A stretch of DNA of 64,000 nucleotides from an uncultured Oceanospirillaceae bacterium (GTDB lineage: Bacteria > Pseudomonadota > Gammaproteobacteria > Pseudomonadales > Balneatricaceae): positions 62,001 through 126,000 of the forward strand of contig CAJXNY010000003.1 in NCBI GenBank assembly GCA_913057435.1, given 5' to 3'. This document shows positions 8,959-19,805 of the stretch, piece after piece. The notes under the pieces are model-generated. The model ran no database searches, was not told the DNA's origin, and was given only the letters and a program-made list of their open reading frames with translations. Within the stretch, counting starts at the first letter, position 1, and each line of letters starts with the position of its first letter. The position numbers were made by a program, and so were the translations under genes.

Positions 8959-9351
8959 ATGATTTTCTCAATTGTGGTTCAGGGTGCTCCACACACCCAG
9001 CAGAGCGCAGAAAGCGCATTGCGTTTTGCCCGTGCCGTGCTGGCTCAGGGGCATCAGATCTACCGGGTCTTCTTCTCTGGCGACGGTATTCATAACGGTT
9101 CTGCGCTGGCGACACCGCAACAGGACGAGAGTCATGTGGTGGCAGGCTGGCAAGCCCTGGCCCGTGACCACCAGCTCGACCTGGTGGTCTGCATCGCTGC
9201 CGCCCTGCGCCGTGGCGTGATGGATGCCGGTGAAGCCAAACGGCACGACAAGTCACAGCACAACCTGGCCGAGGGTTTTACCCTGTCCGGGCTGGGCCAG
9301 CTGACCGATGCCGCCCTGAACTCTGACCGCGTTATCACCTTCGGCAGCTGA
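8959..9351 (+). CDS. tusD: Sulfurtransferase complex subunit TusD
   Basis: TusD (130 residues) is part of the TusBCD hexamer that relays persulfide sulfur from TusA to TusE during 2-thiouridine formation at tRNA U34. The protein begins MIFSIVVQGAP and contains the DsrE-fold ALRFARAVLAQGH segment, the FFSGDGI loop, and the relay cysteine in LVVCIAAALRRGV. The ATG at 8959 is preferred over the in-frame ATG at 8917, because the longer version would overlap the yccA terminator. It is the first gene of a tight tusD-tusC-tusB-tusE run. Confidence 0.95.
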   Translation: MIFSIVVQGAPHTQQSAESALRFARAVLAQGHQIYRVFFSGDGIHNGSALATPQQDESHVVAGWQALARDHQLDLVVCIAAALRRGVMDAGEAKRHDKSQHNLAEGFTLSGLGQLTDAALNSDRVITFGS

Positions 9352-9361
9352 GACCCTGACA

Positions 9362-9724
9362 ATGAGCGAGCTATCCTTCCTGATCATCAACCGTCGTGCG
9401 CCCTATGCCAGCAACCAGGCCCGCGAAGGGCTGGACGCGGCCTTAACTGCCGCAGTGTTTGAGCAGTCTGTCAGCATGCTGTTTCTGTCTGACGGGGTGT
9501 ACCAGCTGCTGAAAGAACAACAACCCGCAGCCATCGGCCAGAAAACCCTCAGCGCTAATCTGCAGGTATTACCGATGTACGATATCGACAAACTGTATGT
9601 CTGCGCCCAGGCGATGGCTGAACGTAACCTCAGCACCGACCAGCTGGTGGTTCCGGTTGAACTGCTGGACAAACACGCCATTAACGCATTGATAAAACAA
9701 CAGGACCGGGTACTGACTTTCTGA
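9362..9724 (+). CDS. tusC: Sulfurtransferase complex subunit TusC
   Basis: TusC is a 120-residue DsrF-like subunit of TusBCD. The N-terminal INRRAPYASNQAREGLDAALTAA and FLSDGVYQLL segments match the family. The known family role is structural within the hexamer. The gene starts 10 bp after tusD and its TGA overlaps the ATG of tusB (ATGA), which indicates translational coupling. Confidence 0.94.
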   Translation: MSELSFLIINRRAPYASNQAREGLDAALTAAVFEQSVSMLFLSDGVYQLLKEQQPAAIGQKTLSANLQVLPMYDIDKLYVCAQAMAERNLSTDQLVVPVELLDKHAINALIKQQDRVLTF

Positions 9725-10020
9725 TGAGCACATTGCATATTCTCTCCCGCGCCCCCTCGGACACCGCCTGCTGGCAGGACTGCCTCACGGCCTGTAGTGA
9801 AGGCGACACCCTGCTGCTGATTGAGAACGGTGTTTATGGCGCACAACAGCGCCCAGCAACACTGCCAACTCAGACCGAGTTTGTTGCCCTGCAAGCGGAT
9901 GCCGATGCTCGCGGCCTCAGCTCGCTGCTGCATAACAGCGGGCAGCATGCCCAGCTGATTGATGACGCCGGCTTTGTCGCCCGCTGTGTTCAACACCAAC
10001 AGACGGTGAGCTGGTTCTGA
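9724..10020 (+). CDS. tusB: Sulfurtransferase complex subunit TusB
   Basis: TusB (98 residues) is the DsrH-like third subunit of the sulfur-relay hexamer. It starts MSTLHILSRAP and carries GDTLLLIENGVYGA, the usual family segment. It has several cysteines, including two near residues 17-24. Both ends overlap neighbouring genes through ATGA junctions, so tusC-tusB-tusE are translated as one coupled unit. Confidence 0.93.
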   Translation: MSTLHILSRAPSDTACWQDCLTACSEGDTLLLIENGVYGAQQRPATLPTQTEFVALQADADARGLSSLLHNSGQHAQLIDDAGFVARCVQHQQTVSWF

Positions 10021-10367
10021 TGAGTGATTGCGCCCAACACTTAAACGTTGATGGCCAGGCCATTGCACTGGACAGCGAAGGCTACCTGGTCGAACTGAGT
10101 AACTGGAGCCCAGCCGTCGCCGAACAGCTGGCCCAACAGGCTGAACTGCCATTGACTGACGCCCACTGGGAAGTCATTACCCTGCTGCGTGAATTCTATC
10201 AAACCTTTGAGCACGCTCCGGCGATGCGGCCGCTGGTCAAAGCGGTCAAGCTGCAGCTGGGGGAGGATAAGGGCCGCAGTATTTACCTGATGAAACTGTT
10301 CCCGGACAGCCCGGCTAAGCTGGCGGCCAAAATCGCCGGGCTGCCAAAGCCGACCAACTGTATCTGA
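10020..10367 (+). CDS. tusE: TusE/DsrC family sulfur acceptor
   Basis: TusE (115 residues) accepts the persulfide from TusD and presents it to MnmA for tRNA thiolation. It ends PTNCI, with the essential penultimate cysteine. The upstream second cysteine found in true DsrC of sulfur oxidisers is absent from the C-terminal arm (AAKIAGLPKP), which supports the tRNA-thiolation role over dissimilatory sulfur metabolism. Other recognised segments are LDSEGYLVELSNWSP and WEVITLLREFYQTF. Last gene of the tus operon. Confidence 0.95.
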   Translation: MSDCAQHLNVDGQAIALDSEGYLVELSNWSPAVAEQLAQQAELPLTDAHWEVITLLREFYQTFEHAPAMRPLVKAVKLQLGEDKGRSIYLMKLFPDSPAKLAAKIAGLPKPTNCI

Positions 10368-10395
10368 TCCACCTAGCTGACTAACAGGATGTCGT

Positions 10396-11313
10396 ATGAC
10401 GCTCCCTACCCTCGCCCTGCTGGGCACCGGCCTGATGGGCCAGCCTATGGCTCGCAACCTGCTTAAAGCAGGCTATCCATTACAGGTCTGGAACCGTACA
10501 CAGAGCAAAGCGCTGACACTGGAAACTGAGGGTGCCCGGGCATTCACTACCGCCGCTCAGGCCTGCCAGGGGGCAGAGATCGTCATCAGCATGCTGGAGA
10601 ATGGCCCAGTGGTCGACAGCATACTGTTCGCAAACGACACACTGAATCAGTGCGCCCCGGGTACTCTGTTAATTGATATGAGTTCCATTCCACCTGATAT
10701 GGCCAAAGCCCATGCCCGTCAGGCACAGGCACGGGGGCTGAACTACCTTGATGCACCGGTCTCGGGCGGTACGGTCGGTGCTGAACAGGCCAGCCTGTCG
10801 ATTATGGCGGGTGGAAGCAAGGATCAGTTTGCCCGCGCCAAACCTGTTTTTGACGTACTGGGCAAAGCCGCTACCTGGATAGGCCCGGCAGGGTCAGGTC
10901 AGCTGGCCAAATGCGCCAACCAGGCGATTGTTGGCATCACCATCGGGGCTGTATCAGAAGCACTGTTACTGGCCGCTGAAGGCGGTGCCGACCCGGCTGC
11001 TGTACGTGAGGCACTGCTTGGGGGCTTTGCCGCCAGCCGTATTCTGGAGCTACACGGCCAGCGTATGCTGGACCGGGACTTTACCCCGGGTGCAACCTCC
11101 CGAGTACAGCTGAAAGACCTGCGTACCATCCTGGATACCGCCCACAGCGAACAGCTTACCCTGCCACTGACCCAGCGAGTCCACGATGAATATCTGGCCC
11201 TGGTCAATAGCGGTCGCGAAAACGTCGACCACAGTGGCCTGCTACTCCAGCTGGAGAGCCTGAACAATTGCCAGCTGGGCGCTGGAGACACTCACATACC
11301 CACAGCTGACTGA
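10396..11313 (+). CDS. Tartronate semialdehyde (2-hydroxy-3-oxopropionate) reductase-like
   Basis: A 305-residue NAD(P)-dependent beta-hydroxyacid dehydrogenase. The Rossmann motif LLGTGLMGQPMARNL, NRTQSKA, the substrate loop DAPVSGGTVGAEQASLSIM and the catalytic-lysine segment GSGQLAKCANQ are all present. It lies 10 bp upstream of hydroxypyruvate isomerase, the classic partner of tartronate semialdehyde reductase (hydroxypyruvate to tartronate semialdehyde to D-glycerate), so that substrate is the best inference. No glyoxylate carboligase gene is present in the window. The start has a strong RBS (AGGATG). The C-terminal 15 residues extend past the family core. Confidence 0.85.
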   Translation: MTLPTLALLGTGLMGQPMARNLLKAGYPLQVWNRTQSKALTLETEGARAFTTAAQACQGAEIVISMLENGPVVDSILFANDTLNQCAPGTLLIDMSSIPPDMAKAHARQAQARGLNYLDAPVSGGTVGAEQASLSIMAGGSKDQFARAKPVFDVLGKAATWIGPAGSGQLAKCANQAIVGITIGAVSEALLLAAEGGADPAAVREALLGGFAASRILELHGQRMLDRDFTPGATSRVQLKDLRTILDTAHSEQLTLPLTQRVHDEYLALVNSGRENVDHSGLLLQLESLNNCQLGAGDTHIPTAD

Positions 11314-11323
11314 GGTCACCGTT

Positions 11324-12103
11324 ATGCCAACATTCGCTGTTAACCTCAGCATGCTGTTTACCGAATACCCGTTGATAGAGCGCTTTGCGGCGGCCAAAGC
11401 AGCGGGGTTTGACCATGTAGAAATTCAGTTTCCCTATGAGTTGAGCGTCACCCAGATTCAGCAGCAGCTTACGTTAAATCAACAACAGTTGATTCTGATC
11501 AACCTCCCCGCTGGAGACTGGGCTGCCGGAGAGCGCGGTATTGCCTGCCATACCGCACGGCAGGCAGAGTTCAGACAGGGCGTAAACCTGGCACTCGAAT
11601 ATGCCAGCGCATTAAACGTGCGCCAGATTAACTGCCTGGCGGGTATCAAACCGCCGGATCAGAGCAATGCACAAACTGACAGTGTTTTTGCAGAAAACCT
11701 GGCATATGCCGCAAGCATATTTGAAAAAATTGGCACCAAACTGCTAATCGAAGCTATAAATACCCAGGACATCCCAAATTTCTGGTTAAATAGCAGCAGC
11801 CAGGCATTTGAAATCATACAAAAACTGGATAAGCTCAACATTGCATTCCAGTATGATGTATATCATATGCAGATAATGGAGGGCGATCTGATCAATACTC
11901 TGACATCATATACAGAGCAGATCGGCCATATACAGATTGCAGATGTACCAGGCCGGCATGAACCTGGTACAGGGGAAATTAATTTCCCGAACCTTTTCAA
12001 GGCACTGGATGCTGTGGGATACTCAGGCTTTATCAGCCTGGAGTACAACCCGGCCGGCCAGACGGTTGACGGCTTGCACTGGCTATGCCAAATGGAACTA
12101 TAA
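11324..12103 (+). CDS. hyi: Hydroxypyruvate isomerase
   Basis: A 259-residue TIM-barrel protein of the hydroxypyruvate isomerase family, which interconverts hydroxypyruvate and tartronate semialdehyde. The match to E. coli Hyi is strong over NLSMLFTEYP, NLPAGDWAAGERGIAC, LLIEAIN, QYDVYHMQIMEGD, GHIQIADVPGRHEPGTGEINF and SLEYNP. Metal-binding acidic and histidine residues (Glu in LIEAIN, Asp-His in YDVYHMQ, His in GHIQIAD, Glu in SLEYNP) are conserved. The second half of the gene is visibly more AT-rich than its neighbours, perhaps a sign of a different history. It is in an operon with the reductase upstream. Confidence 0.92.
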   Translation: MPTFAVNLSMLFTEYPLIERFAAAKAAGFDHVEIQFPYELSVTQIQQQLTLNQQQLILINLPAGDWAAGERGIACHTARQAEFRQGVNLALEYASALNVRQINCLAGIKPPDQSNAQTDSVFAENLAYAASIFEKIGTKLLIEAINTQDIPNFWLNSSSQAFEIIQKLDKLNIAFQYDVYHMQIMEGDLINTLTSYTEQIGHIQIADVPGRHEPGTGEINFPNLFKALDAVGYSGFISLEYNPAGQTVDGLHWLCQMEL

Positions 12104-12118
12104 GCAGGTATTAAAAAC

Positions 12119-12694
12119 ATGAGTATGCACTCAGCTTCAGAGCAACTAAGAGTAATGGAGCACTCAAACGTTCCGGCGGAAGAGGTCAGCCCTCGCTCTA
12201 ACCAGGATGAGGTTATATACCATCAGTGGGCGACGTTTCGAGTTGATCACGAGCTTTACGGCATCGACGTCGTTCAGGTGAAAGAGGTACTGCGTTACAG
12301 CCAGATTACTCCCGTACCTGGCTCGAACCATTATATTCTCGGTATTATTAACCTGCGTGGTAATGTCGTTACCGTGCTTGACACCCGCCAGCTGTTTGGC
12401 CTGCCACCTGTACCGGAAGACGACGATACCCGCATTATCGTGGTTGAGTTTAACGAACAGGAAGTCGTCGGCATGGTTGTGGACAGCGTCGATGAAGTCA
12501 TCAACCTGCCGCAAAATGAGGTCGGCCGTGCCCCTAACGTATCCAACGAAGAATCAACACGACGCTTCGTACAGGGCGTTTGCTACAACGACAATGTACT
12601 GATTATTCTGCTTGATCTGGTGAAAATGCTGACCAGCATCACGCCTGAAGACTACGAAGTAGAGAACGCTGCCAACAATAGCACCACCTACTGA
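12119..12694 (+). CDS. cheW: CheW-type chemotaxis coupling protein
   Basis: CheW links chemoreceptors to the histidine kinase CheA. The 191-residue protein has a non-conserved N-terminal tail of about 35 residues, then the CheW double-barrel: WATFRVDHELYGIDVVQVKEVLR, ITPVPGSNHYILGIINLRGNVVTVLDTR and GMVVDSVDEVINLP. It is longer than E. coli CheW (167 residues) and has a polar C-terminal tail. No cheA or other che gene is nearby. It starts 15 bp after hyi, so it may share that transcript, although the functions are unrelated. A strong terminator follows. Confidence 0.9.
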   Translation: MSMHSASEQLRVMEHSNVPAEEVSPRSNQDEVIYHQWATFRVDHELYGIDVVQVKEVLRYSQITPVPGSNHYILGIINLRGNVVTVLDTRQLFGLPPVPEDDDTRIIVVEFNEQEVVGMVVDSVDEVINLPQNEVGRAPNVSNEESTRRFVQGVCYNDNVLIILLDLVKMLTSITPEDYEVENAANNSTTY

Positions 12695-12716
12695 CACACA
12701 GCGGCTTGCAGATCTG

Positions 12717-12744
12717 AAAAAGGGAGGCTTAGCCTCCCTTTTTT
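12717..12744 (+). terminator. Terminator between cheW and the YjbQ gene, usable in both directions
   Basis: AAAAAGGGAGGC (12717-12728) pairs with GCCTCCCTTTTTT (from 12732) around a 3-nt loop. U-runs exist on both strands, so it can stop cheW and the convergent minus-strand gene at 12768. Confidence 0.9.
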
Positions 12745-12767
12745 ACGCTTTTCACAACTGAAATCGA

Positions 12768-13175
12768 TCAGGGTCGAATATCAATTGCCAGATGGCGACT
12801 GGTCCCGACACGGCGATGCTCCCAGACAAAAACCCCCTGCCTGTCCCCTAATGCCAATTCATTATTCATCACCGGAATCGATAATGATGTATTGGTTAAT
12901 ACCGAACGAACATGTGCAGACATACCATCCGGCCCTTCTACTCTATGGGTATATGCCGGGTCTTTCTCAGGCACCAGTCGTTGGGCCCAGTGTTCAAGAT
13001 CAAACTGGGCACTGGCACCTGAGTTTTCCTGCACGATCAGACTGGCAGTGGTGTGTTGAATAAAAACGGTACAAAGCCCGTTTTCAATCTCACTGCCATG
13101 TATCAATGTACGCAGGTAACTGGTGATATCGTACAGTCCCTGTTTATGGGTATGAATATCGAGTGTAGTAACCAT
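12768..13175 (-). CDS. YjbQ / UPF0047 family protein
   Basis: A roughly 135-residue protein of the YjbQ family, trimeric beta-rich proteins reported to have weak thiamine phosphate synthase activity. Signature segments are VFIQHTTASLIVQEN, AYTHRVEGPDGMSAHVRSVL and ALGDRQGVFVWEHRR, including the conserved His-Thr-Thr and metal-ligand histidines. The start MVTTLDIHTH at 13175 has a near-perfect ribosome binding site (AAAGGAGG). A start seven codons upstream lies on top of that RBS and is unlikely. The physiological role is not established. Confidence 0.9.
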   Translation of the reverse strand: MVTTLDIHTHKQGLYDITSYLRTLIHGSEIENGLCTVFIQHTTASLIVQENSGASAQFDLEHWAQRLVPEKDPAYTHRVEGPDGMSAHVRSVLTNTSLSIPVMNNELALGDRQGVFVWEHRRVGTSRHLAIDIRP

Positions 13176-13240
13176 AACAACTGCCTCCTTTCTCAAGAAG
13201 GCAGATTAACATCCTCAGGCAACAGTTACATTGCGAAAAA

Positions 13241-14347
13241 TTACATTACCCGGTTGGTCGTCAGGTACTTGCTGCCACTATCCGGGCCGGTGCCATCAGC
13301 ATAGAGCGTCACCCCGGAGCGCAGGCAAATAGACAAACCTTCATGGGACGCTGCGGTTTCTTCTGGCAACAGATGTTCTACCATTGTTTTCTCGTCTAGC
13401 AGCTCCTGCTCTGTATCCGTCATACGCTGCTGGCTGAAGTCATTAATGGTTAACCCCTGCACAATCTGATAACGGCCATAGTCACAGCGTACCGGGAACG
13501 AGTAGATGATGCCTTTGGTAATACCGTAACTACCATCACTGACGATACTCATACTGACGATATCACCCGGCTCAGTGCCCAACACCCAGTCACGTAGATG
13601 GTCAGTAATCGCCTGCGCTGCCGAAGCCGCAGAAGAGGCACCACGGGCTTTAATGATCTCCCCGCCCCGGGTCTGGATCGTCGGGATAAACTGATCACGA
13701 TACCAGCCCGTATCGATCTGTCTCATGGCTGGCTCGCCCAGAATATGCGCATGGTGCAGGTCTGGATACTGAGTGGTTGAATGGTTACCCCAGATAACAA
13801 CACGCTGAATGTCTTTCGGGCTGGCACCGGTATGGTTTGCCAGAATACCGCGGGCACGGTTATGGTCCAGTCGCGTCAGGGCAGTAAACTGCGACGGACT
13901 CAGGTCCGGGGCATTACGGCTGGCAATCAGGGCATTGGTATTGGCCGGGTTACCCACCACCAACACCTTGACGTCACGATTGGCGAAGTCATTCAGCGCC
14001 TTACCCTGACGGCTGAAGATCTCGGCGTTCACTTCCAGCAGATCACGCCGTTCCATACCCGGCCCACGTGGGCGGGCACCGATCAGCAAAGCATAATGGG
14101 TATTTTTAAAACCGTTTTCGACATTGTCATGCAGGGTAATGGTATGCAGCAGCGGATAAGCACAGTCTTCCAGCTCCATGGCAATACCGCGCAGAGCTTC
14201 CATAGCATCCGGCAGATCAATCAGCTGCAGAATAACGGGCTGATCCTTACCCATCATCTCGCCCGCAGCGATTTTGAATAACAGGCTATTGGCGATGCTG
14301 CCAGCAGCACCGGTAATTGCGATACGAACAGGGCGTCTCATGGTCAA
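13241..14347 (-). CDS. mdh: Malate dehydrogenase (NAD, MDH type 2) with C-terminal extension
   Basis: The enzyme interconverts malate and oxaloacetate with NAD in the TCA cycle. Motifs are [37 protein letters not shown] with the substrate arginines, [14 protein letters not shown], the catalytic pair RLDHNRA and [12 protein letters not shown], and [14 protein letters not shown]. Family length is about 325-330 residues; here it is 368. The extra roughly 40 residues after the final helix (VEHLLPEET) are not part of the normal fold and read [17 protein letters not shown]. Single-gene unit. Identification is secure; the tail is odd. Confidence 0.92.
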   Translation of the reverse strand: MTMRRPVRIAITGAAGSIANSLLFKIAAGEMMGKDQPVILQLIDLPDAMEALRGIAMELEDCAYPLLHTITLHDNVENGFKNTHYALLIGARPRGPGMERRDLLEVNAEIFSRQGKALNDFANRDVKVLVVGNPANTNALIASRNAPDLSPSQFTALTRLDHNRARGILANHTGASPKDIQRVVIWGNHSTTQYPDLHHAHILGEPAMRQIDTGWYRDQFIPTIQTRGGEIIKARGASSAASAAQAITDHLRDWVLGTEPGDIVSMSIVSDGSYGITKGIIYSFPVRCDYGRYQIVQGLTINDFSQQRMTDTEQELLDEKTMVEHLLPEETAASHEGLSICLRSGVTLYADGTGPDSGSKYLTTNRVM

Positions 14348-14475
14348 ACCTCAACTCAATCTGGCTTTTTAATAATTTTAAACGTTGATCGATAGACCAA
14401 AGTATGACGACTATAAAGCAAAAATGAGACCGAGGTAAATCGACAGATAAGACACAAAGTTAGCTATTTGCGTCG

Positions 14476-14510
14476 AACGTGTCTGTAACGCGCTGCGTTA
14501 CAGACACGTT
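14476..14510. repeat. Perfect 16-bp inverted repeat
   Basis: AACGTGTCTGTAACGC (14476-14491) and its exact complement (14495-14510) flank a 3-nt loop. The element sits immediately after the stop of the minus-strand radical SAM gene. No U-run follows on either strand. It may act as a 3'-end hairpin for that gene. Confidence 0.7.
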
Positions 14511-14519
14511 ACCGGGAGG

Positions 14520-15416
14520 TTATAAATTGGAGATATGAATGTTTCGCAGCGGCGCCTGACCGGCAATCGCCGCCTGAATTTGCTGTAACATACGCGACTT
14601 ATCCTTGCCCAGCATCCCCTTGAGCACCAGCGAGTTGGAGATATGGTCACTACGAAAAATCGACCGTTCCAGCTCAGTTGCACCAATAAAGGCTTCCATC
14701 TCAGCAAACAGCTCTGGCTGGCTCAACAGCTGAAACTCACCACCAAAACCCTCACGCACCCGCTGCTCCCCCTGCCCCCGAAAAAACAGCACCAGCGTCG
14801 CGACATACTCCGGTTGTGCAGCATTCACCAGGCTGGCGGAATTCAGCGCATGCTGGTGGGAATACTGCCGCCCACCCATACCGTTAATGATCATCACCGA
14901 ACTTTTTATACCAGCCGCTTTGACCTTCAGTAGTGCATCCAGAGTTGATTGCCAGGTTTCACCCTTGGCGATCTTCTCCAGCACCACATCATCACCACTC
15001 TCTGCACCGACATACAACAGACTCAAACCCAGCTCGCGCAACTCAGCCAGCTCCGCCACGGTTTTCTTACGCAGATTGCGCGGCAAACAATAGGCCGACA
15101 CCCGTGTCACCGATGGCATGTATGTGCGAATGGCTTCAAGAATGGTTTTCAGCCGCTGAAAAGACAGTGCCATCGCATCCCCATCCGCCAGGAAAACCCG
15201 CCGTACAGCATCCAGCTGCTCGCCACAGGCAACAATCTCCGCCAGCACAGCATCCGCCGCCTTCGGCCGAAACTTTTTTTGCTCAGCGGTGTACATATCG
15301 CAGAAGGTACAGTGGTTCCAGCTGCAACCGTTGGTCACCTGCAGAATCAGTGAATTGCCTTCACTGGGTGGGCGAAACAGCGGCTCGATATACTCAACCG
15401 GCGGATAGTAATACAT
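14520..15416 (-). CDS. Radical SAM protein of unknown reaction
   Basis: A 298-residue radical SAM enzyme. The cluster motif is CSWNHCTFCDMY (CxxxCxxC), followed by GDAMALSFQRL, the SAM-binding LYVGAESGDD and a distinctive C-terminal segment FRSDHISNSLVLKGMLGKDK. I recall that last motif from a family often loosely annotated as oxygen-independent coproporphyrinogen oxidase-like; it lacks the HemN/HemW hallmarks, so no reaction should be assigned. It lies between mdh and tatD. Its start is an ATG at 15416, 22 bp from the tatD stop, so it may be co-transcribed downstream of the tatD operon. Confidence 0.8.
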   Translation of the reverse strand: MYYYPPVEYIEPLFRPPSEGNSLILQVTNGCSWNHCTFCDMYTAEQKKFRPKAADAVLAEIVACGEQLDAVRRVFLADGDAMALSFQRLKTILEAIRTYMPSVTRVSAYCLPRNLRKKTVAELAELRELGLSLLYVGAESGDDVVLEKIAKGETWQSTLDALLKVKAAGIKSSVMIINGMGGRQYSHQHALNSASLVNAAQPEYVATLVLFFRGQGEQRVREGFGGEFQLLSQPELFAEMEAFIGATELERSIFRSDHISNSLVLKGMLGKDKSRMLQQIQAAIAGQAPLRNIHISNL

Positions 15417-15438
15417 AGCGTTTCCTTAAGCGGGATGC

Positions 15439-16212
15439 TCAGCGACGATAGAACAGACGGTTATAGTTATCAGCGCTGATACGGGCAACCTCTGCCACTG
15501 TCAGACCTTTCAAATCCGCAATCATCTGCGCCACTTCCGGCACATACTGCGGTTCGTTTTTCTTGCCCCGGTAGGGTGCCGGTGCCAGATAAGGTGAATC
15601 GGTCTCGATCAGAATCCGCTCCATCGGCACCTGTTTCACCACCTCACGCAAAGGCTCGGCATTACGGAAGGTAATAATGCCGGAAAACGAGATGTAATAA
15701 CCCAGCGCCAGCGCCTGCTCCGCCATCTCCCAGCTTTCCGTGAAACAGTGCAACACACCGGCGACTGCCGGGTCGCCATGCTCACGGATAATATCCAGCG
15801 TGTCCTGGCGGGCATCGCGAGTATGCACAATCACTGGCAACCCGGTTGCACGGGACGCCTGCAAATGGGCGATAAAACCCGCCTTTTGTACGTCAACGGT
15901 ATCGGTCTGGTAGTAATAATCCAGCCCGGTCTCACCCAGCGCAACAATCTCAGGCCGCTGCGCCAGTTCGATCAGCTGTTGCGTCGTCACCGGTGTTTCG
16001 TGGGCATGTAGCGGGTGCACCCCGACCGACATATCAACCTGATCCCGCCCGGCGGCCAGCTGGTACATATGATCAAACTGCTCAAGGTCAATGGAGACAC
16101 AAAGCATGCGGGATACATCACGATCACGGGCAGCGGCCAGCATGGCCTCAAAATCACCGTTATAGGGAGTCAGGTCCACCTTATCGAGGTGGCAATGGGA
16201 ATCTATAAACAT
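15439..16212 (-). CDS. TatD family metal-dependent hydrolase
   Basis: A 257-residue TIM-barrel hydrolase of the TatD/YcfH family, typically a metal-dependent 3'-5' DNA exonuclease or D-aminoacyl-tRNA-processing relative. Metal ligands are visible: DSHCHLD at the N-terminus, GETGLDYYY, VIVHTRDA, HCFTE and ETDSPYLAP. It is downstream of holB, as ycfH is in E. coli. In Pseudomonas a pilZ gene sits between holB and tatD; here the gap is only about 56 bp and no such gene exists. Confidence 0.9.
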   Translation of the reverse strand: MFIDSHCHLDKVDLTPYNGDFEAMLAAARDRDVSRMLCVSIDLEQFDHMYQLAAGRDQVDMSVGVHPLHAHETPVTTQQLIELAQRPEIVALGETGLDYYYQTDTVDVQKAGFIAHLQASRATGLPVIVHTRDARQDTLDIIREHGDPAVAGVLHCFTESWEMAEQALALGYYISFSGIITFRNAEPLREVVKQVPMERILIETDSPYLAPAPYRGKKNEPQYVPEVAQMIADLKGLTVAEVARISADNYNRLFYRR

Positions 16213-16268
16213 AGAACAATCTTTCCTGGTTATCTGGCAGTACAGACGCCCTGCCGGTACACAATTAA

Positions 16269-18938
<2,670 letters not shown>

Positions 18939-18942
<4 letters not shown>

Positions 18943-19754
18943 AGTTGATACTCCTGTTGCAACAATTGCTGCAGCTGACGGGTAACGCTGCCTATCTCTA
19001 ACGACTGCTGATCCAGCTGAACAACAGGCCAGATATCAATTAGACTGTTGCAGACAAACACCTCACTGGCCTGGCACAGTATGGCAGGCAGATAACGTCC
19101 TTCAACGACCGTAATATCGGCCTGCCTGGCAAGCCTGATCAAACGGTCACGTACAACGCCTGCAACACCACAACGATCAAGCTGTGGCGTGTACAAAACC
19201 CCTCCAGCGACCCAGAACAGATTACTCATGGTGCCTTCTGCAAGGTAGCCTTCCAGGTCACAGACCAGCCCTTCAGCAATGGCCGTGTCCTGCCATTCTG
19301 CACGGGCCAGCACCTGCTCCAGCCGGTTCAGGTGTTTAATCCCAGCCAGCAGTGGATTCAGGCCCAGCCGGGTATCACACAGGCGCACCCGCACCCCCTG
19401 CTCTGCTGGCTGGCCAGCAAAGTCCGGCAGCGGACCTAGCGCAACAATCCGGCTAACCTGCGCAACATCGGGTAACCGATAGCCACGGCCACCAGGCCCG
19501 CGGGTCAGTGTAAGTTTCAGCACACCGCTATCGGGTAACGTTAACGCTGCGACATCCTGCTGCAGCAACGCCAGGCTTGAGGCGGGAAATTTAAGCCGCG
19601 CCAGACCGGCCTGTAGCCGTGCCCAGTGCTGCTCCAACAACAGTGCACGACCGTGGCGGAGCTGAACGGTTTCAAACAGACCATCACCGTAGCTTAAACC
19701 ACGGTCACTAAGATCAAGCTGATTGGCCAGTTGGCCATTGAGCCAGGTTTTCAT
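18939..19754 (-). CDS. pabC: Aminodeoxychorismate lyase
   Basis: A 271-residue fold-type IV PLP enzyme that releases pyruvate from aminodeoxychorismate to give p-aminobenzoate for folate. The N-terminus GLSYGDGLFETV, the Schiff-base lysine in LLAGIKHLNRLEQVLAR and the EGTMSNLFWV phosphate-binding loop are present. Location between fabF and mltG matches E. coli, which supports PabC over a branched-chain or D-amino acid aminotransferase. It starts about 50 bp after fabF. Confidence 0.92.
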
Positions 19755-19805
19755 GAGAGTTCGCCAGTACAGAGCCGGAGGCGGGAAGCCACCCCGGACA
19801 GTGGA

